The notes below the pieces were generated by a model. That model made no database searches, had not been told where the DNA came from, and saw nothing but the letters and a program-made list of their open reading frames with translations. Source: Pseudomonas putida (GTDB lineage Bacteria; Pseudomonadota; Gammaproteobacteria; Pseudomonadales; Pseudomonadaceae). Taken from it: a DNA stretch of 64,000 nucleotides. The translations under genes were made by a program, and so were the position numbers. The stretch is from the NCBI GenBank assembly GCA_041879295.1, contig CP047152.1, positions 2,671,501 to 2,735,500 on the forward strand. Direction: 5' to 3'. This document shows positions 33,633-42,452 of the stretch, piece by piece (position 1 is the stretch's first letter; each line of letters opens with the position of its first letter).

Positions 33633-33671
33633 TGACTCCTGGGCAACGTGAAAATAGCCAAGGAGTCATCG

Positions 33672-35231
33672 ATGACCAGCTTCAGTGTCCCTCGTACTAC
33701 CGTCACCCCTCAGCAACTGCTGTCGGAGCAGGTGCGGCGCATTCTTGCCGCGCCGGTGTACGATCTGGCCATCGAAACGCCCCTGCAAGCGGCTCCGGCC
33801 TTGTCTGCCACCCTGGGCAACCAGGTGTTGCTCAAGCGCGAAGACCTGCAGCCTACGTTTTCGTTCAAGATTCGGGGGGCCTATACCCGCCTGTCCCGTC
33901 TGACCGATGTGCAGCGTCAGCGCGGCGTGATCACCGCTTCGGCGGGCAACCATGCCCAGGGCGTGGCCTTGGCGGCATCGCATCTGGGTATCAAGGCAAC
34001 CATCGTCATGCCCACCACCACGCCATCGTTGAAAGTGGAAGGCGTGCGTTCGCGCGGTGGGCATGTGGTGCTGCATGGCGAGAGCTTCCCGCATGCGCTG
34101 GCCCACGCACTGAAGCTGGCCGACAGCGAAGGCGCTACCTTCGTGCCACCGTTCGATGACCCGGATGTGATCGCCGGGCAGGGTACCGTGGCCATGGAAA
34201 TTCTCCGCCAGCGCCCGGGGGCGCTGGACGCTATCTTCGTGCCCGTGGGCGGTGGGGGCTTGATCGCCGGTATCGCCGCCTATGTGAAGTACCTGCGTCC
34301 AGAAGTGAAGGTGATCGGCGTCGAGCCGGTGGATTCCAACTGCCTGCAGGCTGCCATGGCCGTCGGCGAACGCGTGATCCTGCCGCAGGTCGGCACCTTT
34401 GCCGATGGCGTGGCGGTGGCGCAAATCGGTGCCCATTGCTTCGAGCTGTGTCGCCACTTCGTCGACGAGGTGGTGACAGTGAGCAGTGACGAGCTGTGCG
34501 CGGCGATCAAGGATATCTACGACGACACCCGTTCGATCACCGAGCCGTCCGGGGCCTTGGCTGTGGCAGGTATCAAGAAGTACGTGGCGCGTGAGGGTGT
34601 GCAGGGGCAGACCCTGGTGGCCATCGACTCTGGCGCCAACGTCAATTTCGACCGCTTGCGCCATGTGGCCGAGCGGGCCGAGCTGGGTGAGCAGCGCGAG
34701 GCGATCATCGCCGTGACAATTCCGGAACAGCCGGGCAGCTTCCGGGCCTTTTGCCAGGCACTGGGCAAGCGGCAGATCACCGAATTCAACTACCGCTTCT
34801 ACCCCGGCAAGGAGGCGCGCCTGTTCGTGGGCGTGCAGACCCACCCGGTGCACGACCCACGTGAGCAGTTGCTGGCCAGCTTGCGGGAGCAGGGGTACAG
34901 CGTGCTGGACCTGACCGACAACGAGCTGGCGAAGCTACACGTACGCCATACCGTGGGCGGGCATGCCGCGCCAGGGGCTGATGAGCGGGTAATGCGCTTC
35001 GAGTTCCCCGAACGGCCAGGGGCGTTGCTGGGGTTTCTGGAGCGATTGGGCAAGCGCTGGAACATCAGCCTGTTCCATTACCGCAACCATGGTGCGGCGC
35101 AGGCGCGGGTGTTCGCCGCTTTGGAAGTGCCAGCGGACGAGCTGGCGGGCTTGCCGTTGACGCTGGATGAGATGGGGTATCAGTATTGGGACGAGACTGA
35201 CAACCCGGCGTACAGGCTGTTCCTGGGATGA
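33672..35231 (+). CDS. ilvA: Biosynthetic threonine ammonia-lyase (threonine deaminase)
   Basis: 519 residues from ATG 33672 with AGGAG seven bases upstream. The PLP lysine is K66 in SFKIRGA; the phosphate-binding loop is VGGGGLIAG. Residues ~335-519 form two ACT-like regulatory domains (VTIPEQPGSFRAFCQAL and FEFPERPGALLGFLERL), as in the feedback-inhibited biosynthetic enzyme rather than the short catabolic TdcB form. It converts L-threonine to 2-oxobutanoate and ammonia, the first step to isoleucine. Expression should rise when Ile-tRNA is short, through the attenuator just upstream. Confidence 0.96.
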   Translation: MTSFSVPRTTVTPQQLLSEQVRRILAAPVYDLAIETPLQAAPALSATLGNQVLLKREDLQPTFSFKIRGAYTRLSRLTDVQRQRGVITASAGNHAQGVALAASHLGIKATIVMPTTTPSLKVEGVRSRGGHVVLHGESFPHALAHALKLADSEGATFVPPFDDPDVIAGQGTVAMEILRQRPGALDAIFVPVGGGGLIAGIAAYVKYLRPEVKVIGVEPVDSNCLQAAMAVGERVILPQVGTFADGVAVAQIGAHCFELCRHFVDEVVTVSSDELCAAIKDIYDDTRSITEPSGALAVAGIKKYVAREGVQGQTLVAIDSGANVNFDRLRHVAERAELGEQREAIIAVTIPEQPGSFRAFCQALGKRQITEFNYRFYPGKEARLFVGVQTHPVHDPREQLLASLREQGYSVLDLTDNELAKLHVRHTVGGHAAPGADERVMRFEFPERPGALLGFLERLGKRWNISLFHYRNHGAAQARVFAALEVPADELAGLPLTLDEMGYQYWDETDNPAYRLFLG

Positions 35232-35311
35232 CGCACACGTGTGGGCAATGCAAGCGTGTCTAGCCGCTTGCTTGCCACCTTTGATCGCTGCGTGAGCCCA
35301 ACGAACGGGTT

Positions 35312-36493
35312 TCAACGCTCGCGCATGAAAAAGCCGGCAACGAACTTGCGGAACGTTTCCAGGCTTTTGAAGTCGGCGTAGCGCTTGAAGTTCTCGGTAT
35401 CCGGCTCAGGGCCGATGGGTTGTTCCAGCAGCGACACTGACAACACCCGGTCCTGGTCCGAGGTCAGCACCAGCTCATCCATCACCTGCCCACCGATCAC
35501 GGGGCGACGCATCTGCACTTTCACGCCTTTACTGGCCATCCAGTCGATCAGCGACACCAATGCCTTGAGCGGTTCGCGCTCTTCATCGCGGTACACCGGG
35601 AACAGATGCGCGCGCGACAGCACGGGCACACTGGCCACATGGATCAACTCATAGAAATGGCTACCGGCGCTGGTCGGCGAGTAGATCATCAGCGCCAGCA
35701 ACGGCCCGGTGGTGCGGCTTCCGCCCCAGTACAGGTGATGCCCCTGGAAATCGAAGCCTTCCTCGCTGCGGTTGTTGAGCAGCTTGCGCCCTTTGATCTG
35801 GTCGACGCAGTCCAGCAGCAGGCCGTGGCGGCGATGGTTGCCAAACATAGAGGCTTCGCGCAGACGGGACTTGAGCATCATCATGTGCTTCATGTCCAGG
35901 CGTGTTTCCAGGTAGTTGCTGGCGGGCACCCGCTCCAGCAGCGGATAGCGGCTGGCCACGCTGCGCAACTCGGCAAACTGTGTGGTCAGGTCTTTTTTCA
36001 GGTGGGTGGCATAAAGGTTGAGCCCGCTGGTTTCGATCCAGGTCAGCAGCAGTGACAACAGGCGCTGCTGTTCGCGTTTGTCGTTGCCATCGCCGACGGC
36101 ACCGGCCGTGCCAGCACGGAAGTCGCTGATCAGGCGCAAGGGTGTGTCGGGCGGCAGCCAGGCGGCGGGTGGGACAGGGTCATTTTCGCGTTCGGCGGCT
36201 TCCCGCTCGTCCTTGGTGAACGGGCAGCCTGGCGCGTGCTCGGCAGTGCCTGGGTTGTTCTTGAGGAAGAGCGTACCGGTGCTGCCGTTGAGGGTGACGT
36301 TGAGCACCGGCAAGGCATCGTTGCGGCAGTCGCAAGCCAGCCACTGGTTGGCGTTGCGCACTTTCATCAGTAGCTGGTTGGCCTGTAGCAGGCGCGGGCC
36401 GGCGAGGCTGCCGGTGGCAAAGCCGACCAGCAGTTCCTCTTCAGCGGGGGTCAGGCTGCGTACCTGGGTGGCGGTTTTGTCGATGATTCGCAT
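35312..36493 (-). CDS. Uncharacterised protein with a Cys-rich motif
   Basis: 393 residues from ATG 36493 (GGAG seven bases upstream; the frame extends nine more codons). I do not recognise a family. Residues ~50-85 contain WLACDCRND...HAPGCPF, a C-x-C plus H-x(3)-C arrangement that could bind zinc or another metal. The rest is a soluble alpha/beta protein without signal or membrane segments; an acidic/basic stretch LKSRLREASMFGNHRRHG lies mid-protein. The C-terminal half (VIGGQVMDELVLTSDQDRVLSVSLLEQ) resembles a small beta domain. The neighbours (ilvA, a glyoxalase-like gene) give no clue. The length and codon use look like a real gene. Confidence 0.75.
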   Translation of the reverse strand: MRIIDKTATQVRSLTPAEEELLVGFATGSLAGPRLLQANQLLMKVRNANQWLACDCRNDALPVLNVTLNGSTGTLFLKNNPGTAEHAPGCPFTKDEREAAERENDPVPPAAWLPPDTPLRLISDFRAGTAGAVGDGNDKREQQRLLSLLLTWIETSGLNLYATHLKKDLTTQFAELRSVASRYPLLERVPASNYLETRLDMKHMMMLKSRLREASMFGNHRRHGLLLDCVDQIKGRKLLNNRSEEGFDFQGHHLYWGGSRTTGPLLALMIYSPTSAGSHFYELIHVASVPVLSRAHLFPVYRDEEREPLKALVSLIDWMASKGVKVQMRRPVIGGQVMDELVLTSDQDRVLSVSLLEQPIGPEPDTENFKRYADFKSLETFRKFVAGFFMRER

Positions 36494-36498
36494 GAAGC

Positions 36499-36533
36499 AG
36501 CTCCAAGCTACGAGCCCCAAGCTTCAAGCAAAG
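36499..36533. repeat. Degenerate heptad repeat (AGCNNNR)5
   Basis: Five consecutive 7-base units: AGCTCCA, AGCTACG, AGCCCCA, AGCTTCA, AGCAAAG. It fills most of the 51 bases between the VOC gene and the hypothetical gene. The complement of its first unit supplies that gene's ribosome-binding site (GGAG). Confidence 0.7.
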
Positions 36534-36544
36534 TCGCGTTGCTT

Positions 36545-37024
36545 TCAACTCGCCGCTTGGCTACCGCCGAACATCTTCGCGGCACGGGCGCGAATCTCAT
36601 CGGGGGTCAGGTCCTCTTTGTGGGTGGAAACGAACCAGATGTTGCCAAACGGATCTTTCAGGGTGCCACTGCGGTCACCGTAAAACTGGTCGGTCAAGGG
36701 ATGTAACTGGATGCCCCCGGCGGCCAAGGCTTGGGCGTAGACCTTGTCGCAGTCTTCAACATACAAGTGCAGACCTACACCCGCACCGCTGAGTTTCTGG
36801 CTGGCGGTGAGCCCGCCTTCCATGTCGCAGGGGTCGCCCAGCATCAGCGAAGAATCGCCGATTCTCAGTTCGGCATGGCCAACGCGACCGCCCGGGGCAT
36901 CGAGGCGGAACATTTCCTTCGCACCAAAAGCTTGCTTGTAGAATTCGATGGCCTTGGCGGCGTCGTTGATGGCCAGGTAGGGCGTGATGCTGCGCTGGCC
37001 TTCGGGGATGGGTTTGACTGCCAT
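36545..37024 (-). CDS. VOC-family (PhnB/glyoxalase-like) protein
   Basis: 159 residues. It has the PhnB-type vicinal oxygen chelate fold: ITPYLAINDAAKAIEFYKQAFGAKEMFRLD in the first beta-alpha-beta module and LHLYVEDCDKVYAQALAAGG in the second, ending with QFYGDRSGTLKDPFGNIWFVSTH, typical of the group. Cytoplasmic. Members of this subfamily have no agreed activity; bleomycin-type binding or small-molecule detoxification is often annotated without proof. Confidence 0.88.
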   Translation of the reverse strand: MAVKPIPEGQRSITPYLAINDAAKAIEFYKQAFGAKEMFRLDAPGGRVGHAELRIGDSSLMLGDPCDMEGGLTASQKLSGAGVGLHLYVEDCDKVYAQALAAGGIQLHPLTDQFYGDRSGTLKDPFGNIWFVSTHKEDLTPDEIRARAAKMFGGSQAAS

Positions 37025-37134
37025 GTTCGACTCTCCTGTGCAATGGGCGCCGAAGGGCGCCCTGTTGCTTAGAGTCGTTCGCCCAGATGGAAAATCGACA
37101 GTGACGCTAGATCGATTGTCTATAAGCGCGGCGG

Positions 37135-38754
37135 TCAGAAGATGTAGTCGGTGGTCAGGAAGCTCGACTGGCGGTTGCGAATGATCTCGCTGATCAGCGC
37201 TTTGTTGGCCTCCTGGAAGCGTGTGGCGACCAGCGTCCGAATGGAGAACACACGCAAAGCGTCATGCACGGACAGCGTGCCCTCGGCGCTGTTCTTGCGG
37301 CCATTGAACGGGTAGGTGTCCGGCCCGCGTTGGCACTGAGCGTTGATGTTAATGCGCCCGACCTGGTTGGCGAAGATGTCGACGAGGCTGCCGATGGTGG
37401 CCGGGTCGTTGCCGAACAGGCTCAGTTGCTGGCCGTAATCGGAGTCCAGCACATAGTCGATCACCGTCTGCAGGTCGCGGTAGGGCACCACCGGTACCAG
37501 CGGGCCGAACTGCTCCTCGTGGTACACGCGCATTTCCCGGCTGACCGGGTACAGCAAGGCCGGGTAGAAGAATGAGCCACGGCTTTGCCCGCCATTTTCG
37601 TTGAGCACGCGTGCACCCTTGGCCGCCGCATCGGCTACCAGGCCATCGAGGTAGTCAACCTTGCCGGGCTCGGGCAACGGCGTCAGTGCCACGCCAGGCT
37701 CCCAGGGCATGCCGGGCTTGAGCGCGGCCAGTTTGCGCTGGAACTTGTCGAGGAAGGCCTCGACCACATCCTCGTGCACGAACAGTATCTTCAGCGCTGT
37801 GCAGCGCTGGCCGTTGAACGACAGCGCCCCGGTGACGGCCTCTTCGACAGCGTTGTCGAGGTCGACTTGGGGCAGCACGATGCCCGGGTTCTTGGCGTCC
37901 AGGCCCAGTGCGGCGCGCAGGCGATGCGGGCGGGGGTGCAGTTTCTTAAGGTCGCTGGCGGCCTTGTGCGTGCCGATGAAGGCGAATACATCGACCTTGC
38001 CGCTGGCCATCAGCGCGCTAACCGTTTCCCGGCCGCGTCCATAGATGACATTGATCACGCCTGCCGGGAAGCTGTCGCGGAACGCTTCAAGCAAGGGGCG
38101 AATCAGCAGTACGCCAAACTTGGCCGGCTTGAACACCACAGTGTTGCCCATGATCAGCGCCGGGATCAGTGTGGTAAAGGTCTCGTTCAGGGGGTAGTTG
38201 TAGGGCCCCATGCACAGTGCCACGCCCAGCGGGACGCGACGGATCTGGCCGAGGGTGCCTTGTTCCAGTTCGAAGCGGCTGGAGTGTCGGTCCAGGTCCT
38301 TGAGGGCGTTGATGGTGTCGACGATGTAGTCGCAGGTGCGGTCGAATTCCTTCTCCGAATCCTTCAGGTTCTTGCCGATCTCCCACATCAGCAGCTTGAC
38401 CACGGCCTGGCGCTGTTCACGCATGCGTGCAAGGAAGGTTTCGACATGCTGGATACGTTCGGCCACGCGCATGTTCGGCCAGGCGCCACGGCCTTTGTCA
38501 TAGGCCTGCACGGCGGCATCGAGGGCGGTCAACGCGGTATCGGCATCCAGCAGCGGGGCGCTGCCCAATATGACCTGATGCTCTTCGTTGCCTTGTTTGA
38601 TCCACACCGGGCTGCGCACCGTGGCCAACGGGCCGTCCCAGCGCCTGAGTTCACCGTTGACCAGGTAGTCGCGTTGTTCCAGTGGGGCTCCCAGGCGCCA
38701 GGTTTCCGGGATGTTCTCGGCGCTGGGGAAGAGTGAATCGAGCAAACGGTCCAT
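37135..38754 (-). CDS. Aldehyde dehydrogenase-superfamily protein, GapN-like, with altered active-site motif
   Basis: 539 residues. Conserved parts include GPYNYPLNETFTTLIPAL (Asn186), VVFKPAK (Lys209), AFIGTHKAA, and the catalytic Cys318 in SFNGQRCTALKI. Where most ALDHs read ELGGKNP with the general-base Glu, this protein reads GLDAKNP, so the usual Glu is missing. Relatives are annotated as NADP-dependent, non-phosphorylating glyceraldehyde-3-phosphate dehydrogenase, which would make 3-phosphoglycerate and NADPH, but the altered motif makes that name uncertain. It is a monocistronic gene with a long upstream gap. Confidence 0.85.
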   Translation of the reverse strand: MDRLLDSLFPSAENIPETWRLGAPLEQRDYLVNGELRRWDGPLATVRSPVWIKQGNEEHQVILGSAPLLDADTALTALDAAVQAYDKGRGAWPNMRVAERIQHVETFLARMREQRQAVVKLLMWEIGKNLKDSEKEFDRTCDYIVDTINALKDLDRHSSRFELEQGTLGQIRRVPLGVALCMGPYNYPLNETFTTLIPALIMGNTVVFKPAKFGVLLIRPLLEAFRDSFPAGVINVIYGRGRETVSALMASGKVDVFAFIGTHKAASDLKKLHPRPHRLRAALGLDAKNPGIVLPQVDLDNAVEEAVTGALSFNGQRCTALKILFVHEDVVEAFLDKFQRKLAALKPGMPWEPGVALTPLPEPGKVDYLDGLVADAAAKGARVLNENGGQSRGSFFYPALLYPVSREMRVYHEEQFGPLVPVVPYRDLQTVIDYVLDSDYGQQLSLFGNDPATIGSLVDIFANQVGRININAQCQRGPDTYPFNGRKNSAEGTLSVHDALRVFSIRTLVATRFQEANKALISEIIRNRQSSFLTTDYIF

Positions 38755-39209
38755 GGGTACTGCACCTCACATCAAAGGGCGGTTTTCAAGTCAGTTGAAT
38801 CGTTTCAGCCAGAGCATGCACTGGCTGCCGGAAAAACACCAGTCTGGCTCAACATGGCCGCCCATGCCTACCGGCAAGCAGTCGGCGGCCTGACGGTCGT
38901 TTATGCTAGAGAAGGCGCCAAAGGTTATTCATTGATAGCAAAGTGGGCGGCGGACGCTTGATGGGCACGGTTATAGCAAAAGTGCTGCTGAGCATCGGTT
39001 TGATGCGGGGAATTTGACGCCATGAAACTTGATCTAAAGTCAGCCAGAAGCCGCTTGCCAAAGCGTTTGCAGGCATCTTAAATTGTTACTGAATGTGATA
39101 ATTAAGTTTCAAGTAAAACAATAAAAATCAAAGTGTTAAGTGTTATTGCGGGTTTTTTCTCTTGTTCCGATTGGCCAATAGTGCACTTCAAAAGGACGTC
39201 GAAGAAGAA
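38755..39209. other. 455-base gap, AT-rich towards the right end
   Basis: It contains the promoters of the divergent ALDH-like gene and the GNAT/FemAB-like gene. The first half has ordinary GC content and no recognisable feature. From about 39075 to 39165 the sequence is strikingly AT-rich (TTAAATTGTTACTG, AAAACAATAAAAATCAAAG). This would suit an H-NS-type (MvaT/TurA) silencer or an UP-element, but no clean -35/-10 pair was assigned. Confidence 0.5.
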
Positions 39210-40364
39210 ATGAAAAAGACCTTGACGACTGTGGCGCGCAAGCTCCTGTCGCCCTCCACGCGCTACGAAATCAGGCTGCTGTCCAGCAAAGTGCGAGAAA
39301 TGTTGGCGCGTGCCTGTCTCTGGCGTTGGGAAGTTGCCAGGTTTCGCCCGCAACAGGAGAGCCCGTACGAAATCCTCTACATCGGCCGCAAGCAGCAACG
39401 GGAGATGGCCAAGCTGCTGATCGGTGGCAAGGGCCAAGGCAGCGCATCGATCGTAGACGGTGCAAATGCCACGGCGGCTGCCAGCCACGTAGTGGTCATC
39501 AGCGAAATGCCCACGTCGGGGGCGTTGTCGGTGCCGCATTACCTGAGCGCCGTGGTGCCGTTGGGGCGCTCGCTGGAAGACATCACTGCCCGTTACGACA
39601 GCGAACTGCGGCGCAGCATTCGCAAGAACCGGCCGCTCTATCACATGCGCCAAACCCTTTCGGACGAAGAAATCGCCATGGCCGACCGGGATCTGCTGCG
39701 CCCTTATGCTTCGGCCCGGCAGGGCATTCATGCCGCGCAGTTTCCTACCGAAGAGGTGTTCCGTATTGCCAAGAGTGTCGGCCGGCTTGACTTGATCATG
39801 CTGGGCGATGAGGTGATTGGCTGCCACCTGGGGTGTGAAGTGGTGCGCGGCGGCAAGCGTTACTGGAGCACGTTGCGCTTTGGTTATTGTGAAGCGGTGT
39901 TTTCCGATGCGAAGAAATTGCGCGAGGTGAACTCGATCACCACCTTCATGGCGCTCGAATGGGCATTGGAGCAGGGCTTCGATTATTACGATATCGGCCT
40001 GTGTCTGGCGCGCCCGGACGACGGCCTGCTGAAGTGGAAGCGCCGCCGCGGTGGTGATATCGACTCGCTGGGTAACCATGCGTACCTGTTTGTCCGTCTG
40101 CCCAAGACCGGTACGGCAAAGTTCCTGTGGGATACGCCGATGTTCGCGGTCGAAGGCGACAAGCTGACGTTGCATCTGGGGCTGCCGGATGGCCCAAGCG
40201 ATGAGGAAGTTGCCAGCCGCTATCACGAAATGGTGTTTGGTGGCCTGCACAAGATTTATCTCTATGGAGGCAGCGGGGCTGGCGAACCGTTCGTGGAAAC
40301 GTTGCGCAGCCGTTACGCCAACTTGCAATCACCGCCCACCATGGAAAGAGTCACGAGTGATTGA
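39210..40364 (+). CDS. GNAT/FemAB-like acyltransferase-fold protein
   Basis: 384 residues from ATG 39210; AGGA lies 14 bases upstream and a purine run (GAAGAAGAA) sits directly before, so the start is uncertain. A TTG at 39162 is the alternative. The protein looks like the CelD/BioF2-like acetyltransferase group: RYDSELRRSIRKNRPLYHMR in the first GNAT-like module, and EWALEQGFDYYDIGLCLARPDDGLLKWKRRRGG, the typical second-module motif. No signal or membrane helix. Such proteins are often encoded with exopolysaccharide genes. Here the next gene is a GT61 glycosyltransferase on the same strand 73 bases on, so modification of a surface glycan is plausible. Confidence 0.75.
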   Translation: MKKTLTTVARKLLSPSTRYEIRLLSSKVREMLARACLWRWEVARFRPQQESPYEILYIGRKQQREMAKLLIGGKGQGSASIVDGANATAAASHVVVISEMPTSGALSVPHYLSAVVPLGRSLEDITARYDSELRRSIRKNRPLYHMRQTLSDEEIAMADRDLLRPYASARQGIHAAQFPTEEVFRIAKSVGRLDLIMLGDEVIGCHLGCEVVRGGKRYWSTLRFGYCEAVFSDAKKLREVNSITTFMALEWALEQGFDYYDIGLCLARPDDGLLKWKRRRGGDIDSLGNHAYLFVRLPKTGTAKFLWDTPMFAVEGDKLTLHLGLPDGPSDEEVASRYHEMVFGGLHKIYLYGGSGAGEPFVETLRSRYANLQSPPTMERVTSD

Positions 40365-40437
40365 GTGACAGCCAGGGATGCATTGATCTGGCGCCTGGCG
40401 CCGGGGTCCAGACTTCGTCATCAGGGGAGGACGCTTC

Positions 40438-41556
40438 ATGGGAAGCGACATCTCGCAGTTCAGTGCATCGCCCGCAGCCAGGCAACACACCTGGACCTTG
40501 GCCGCCTACCGCTACATGCTGCGCAAACGACTTGGCAGAAGAGCGGCGATCGACATCAAGAACCTCGCCACCAAGAGCTGGGACATCGCCCCGGGCGAAG
40601 CCACGGTTTCGCCGCCGGCCATTTTCCTGCCCGGCCAGCTGGAGCGGGTGACGGGCTGGGAAGGCAAGCGGTTTTACCCCTACGTGCACCCGGCGCAGAC
40701 CATGGCGGGAGGCGTCAATGCGTTGCAAGGACCAACCCGCGGCTACCTGATCAAGGATGTGTGGCTGGTCGATGGGGCGTTGTACAAGGGCAAGGCCAGC
40801 CATTGGCTGTCACAGAAGCCGAATACCTTCCCGACCATCCTCATCGACAATGAAATCGACCGCGCCGCGATCTATTGCACACAAAACGGTAACGCCTGGT
40901 TCGGCACCTGGCTGATGGAAGATTGCCCGACCTATGCGCTGGCCTGCAACGAAGGCATCCCGGTGACCACCGCCCCCTCTGCCAGGTATCCGCTGTTTAC
41001 CCAGGCACCGGCCTATGAAGACTGGCTGGACATGAAACCTTTGCGCCTGCGCAGTGCGTTCTTTCGCGAGCTGGTGCTGTTCGATGACCAGAGCAACAAC
41101 CGCAGCCGGCATGCTCGCTACCGAGCCATGGGTGACAAACTGCTGTCGCATGTGTCGTACACGCAGCACCCGGGGGTTTTCCTGTTGCGGGGCGGTGATG
41201 GTGACCTGCGCCTGTTGCGCAACGAGCTGGAGCTTGCCGAACACCTGCGCACGACCCGCGGTTTTCGCATCGTCAACCCGCTGAAGTCCGATCTGCCGAG
41301 CATTGTCGCGGCGTGCGCCGGGGCTAAGGTGGTCATCGGGGTAGAGGGTAGCCAGTTAGTGCATGGCGTGAATGTGCTCCAGGCTGGAGGCTGCCTGCTG
41401 ACTTTGCAGCCGCCGAACCGTTTCGTCAGCTACTACAAGTACCTGACGGATCGTGATCACCAGCATTTCGGCTTTGTGGTTGGCCTGCCGGAAGGTGATG
41501 GTTTCAGGATTGATATTGGCGAGGTGGAGCGCACGCTGGATCTGTTCCCACGATAA
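40438..41556 (+). CDS. GT61-family (DUF563) glycosyltransferase
   Basis: 372 residues. GGGGAGG lies 7 bases before the ATG. The C-terminal half holds the GT61/DUF563 pattern: LLRGGDGDLRLLRNE, GFRIVNPLKSDLPSIVAACAGAKVVIGVEGSQLVHGVNVLQAG, where VIGVEGSQLVHG corresponds to the G-x-H-G nucleotide-sugar-binding motif of this family. Members add sugars to capsule or exopolysaccharide. No signal peptide; cytoplasmic. It is paired with the GNAT/FemAB-like gene upstream. No flippase or polymerase gene is nearby, so the pair probably modifies a glycan made elsewhere. Confidence 0.83.
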   Translation: MGSDISQFSASPAARQHTWTLAAYRYMLRKRLGRRAAIDIKNLATKSWDIAPGEATVSPPAIFLPGQLERVTGWEGKRFYPYVHPAQTMAGGVNALQGPTRGYLIKDVWLVDGALYKGKASHWLSQKPNTFPTILIDNEIDRAAIYCTQNGNAWFGTWLMEDCPTYALACNEGIPVTTAPSARYPLFTQAPAYEDWLDMKPLRLRSAFFRELVLFDDQSNNRSRHARYRAMGDKLLSHVSYTQHPGVFLLRGGDGDLRLLRNELELAEHLRTTRGFRIVNPLKSDLPSIVAACAGAKVVIGVEGSQLVHGVNVLQAGGCLLTLQPPNRFVSYYKYLTDRDHQHFGFVVGLPEGDGFRIDIGEVERTLDLFPR

Positions 41557-41603
41557 GTGTGTAGTATCCGTGCATGGATCAGCGGCGGACAGGGCAGTAG
41601 AGG

Positions 41604-42452
41604 ATGATCGAGGTATCACGGTTTTGGCGCGACCCTGCCTTGCCGTTCGTCGAAGCCCGACGGGTAGGGGACGGGCGCAAGGTGTGCTACGCCGCGCACT
41701 CCCACGAGAGCTTCTCCATCGGTGTCATCACGGGGGGGCGTAGCACTTACATCAACAGTGACCAGTGCATTGAGGTTGGGGCGGGTACCACGGTGTTGAT
41801 GAACCCAGGCGTGGTGCATACCTGCAACCCTATTGCCGGGGAACCCTGGTCTTACCTGATGCTGTTCGTCGATCAGCCTTGGTTGCAGGCAGTGGGTTTT
41901 ACCCTGCCCACGCAGACCTGGAGTCGCTCGCCTGTGTTGTATCGGCGGCTGTTGCAGGCATTTGCCGACCTGTTCGACGCCAGGCTGCCTGATCGCGAAG
42001 CCCGCCTGGCGGCCCTGTTTCACGAGTTGCCGGGCATGCTTGGCGGTAATGCCAGCGAGGGTGGCGAGGGCAATCCACGGCTGGATGCAGCGGCAGCGTT
42101 CATACGCGCCCATCGCAGTGACCCGCTCAGCCTCGAGGATATCTGCGGGGCTTGTGGCCTGTCTCGGTCCTACCTGATTCGTGCCTTTCGCCAAAGCTTT
42201 GGCCTGACGCCGCATGGCTACCTGCTGGACCAGCGCGTGCAACTGGCCCGGGCGCAGTTGCGCCAGGGCCGCTCAATTGCTGAAGTTGCGCAGGACGCCG
42301 GGTTTGCTGATCAGGCGCACCTGCAGCGGGCATTCAAACAGCACCTGGCGGCGACACCGGGGCATTACAGAAACGCCGTCGCTAGCCTGGGCGCTCCTGC
42401 AGGAGCCGGGCAAGCCTTAAAGGATCAGGTAAACCGCGCTGGCGACCAGTAA
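41604..42452 (+). CDS. AraC-family regulator with N-terminal cupin sensor
   Basis: 282 residues. An N-terminal AraC_binding cupin (HSHESFSIGVITGGRSTYIN, MNPGVVHTCNP) is followed by two C-terminal HTHs: LSLEDICGACGLSRSYLIRAFRQSFGLTPHGYL and RSIAEVAQDAGFADQAHLQRAFKQHLAATPGHYR. Regulators of this type are often found next to LysE-type exporters and respond to the exported amino acid. Here the lysE-like gene is convergent and overlaps the last 36 bases. The ribosome-binding site is poor (AGG directly next to the ATG). Confidence 0.92.
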   Translation: MIEVSRFWRDPALPFVEARRVGDGRKVCYAAHSHESFSIGVITGGRSTYINSDQCIEVGAGTTVLMNPGVVHTCNPIAGEPWSYLMLFVDQPWLQAVGFTLPTQTWSRSPVLYRRLLQAFADLFDARLPDREARLAALFHELPGMLGGNASEGGEGNPRLDAAAAFIRAHRSDPLSLEDICGACGLSRSYLIRAFRQSFGLTPHGYLLDQRVQLARAQLRQGRSIAEVAQDAGFADQAHLQRAFKQHLAATPGHYRNAVASLGAPAGAGQALKDQVNRAGDQ

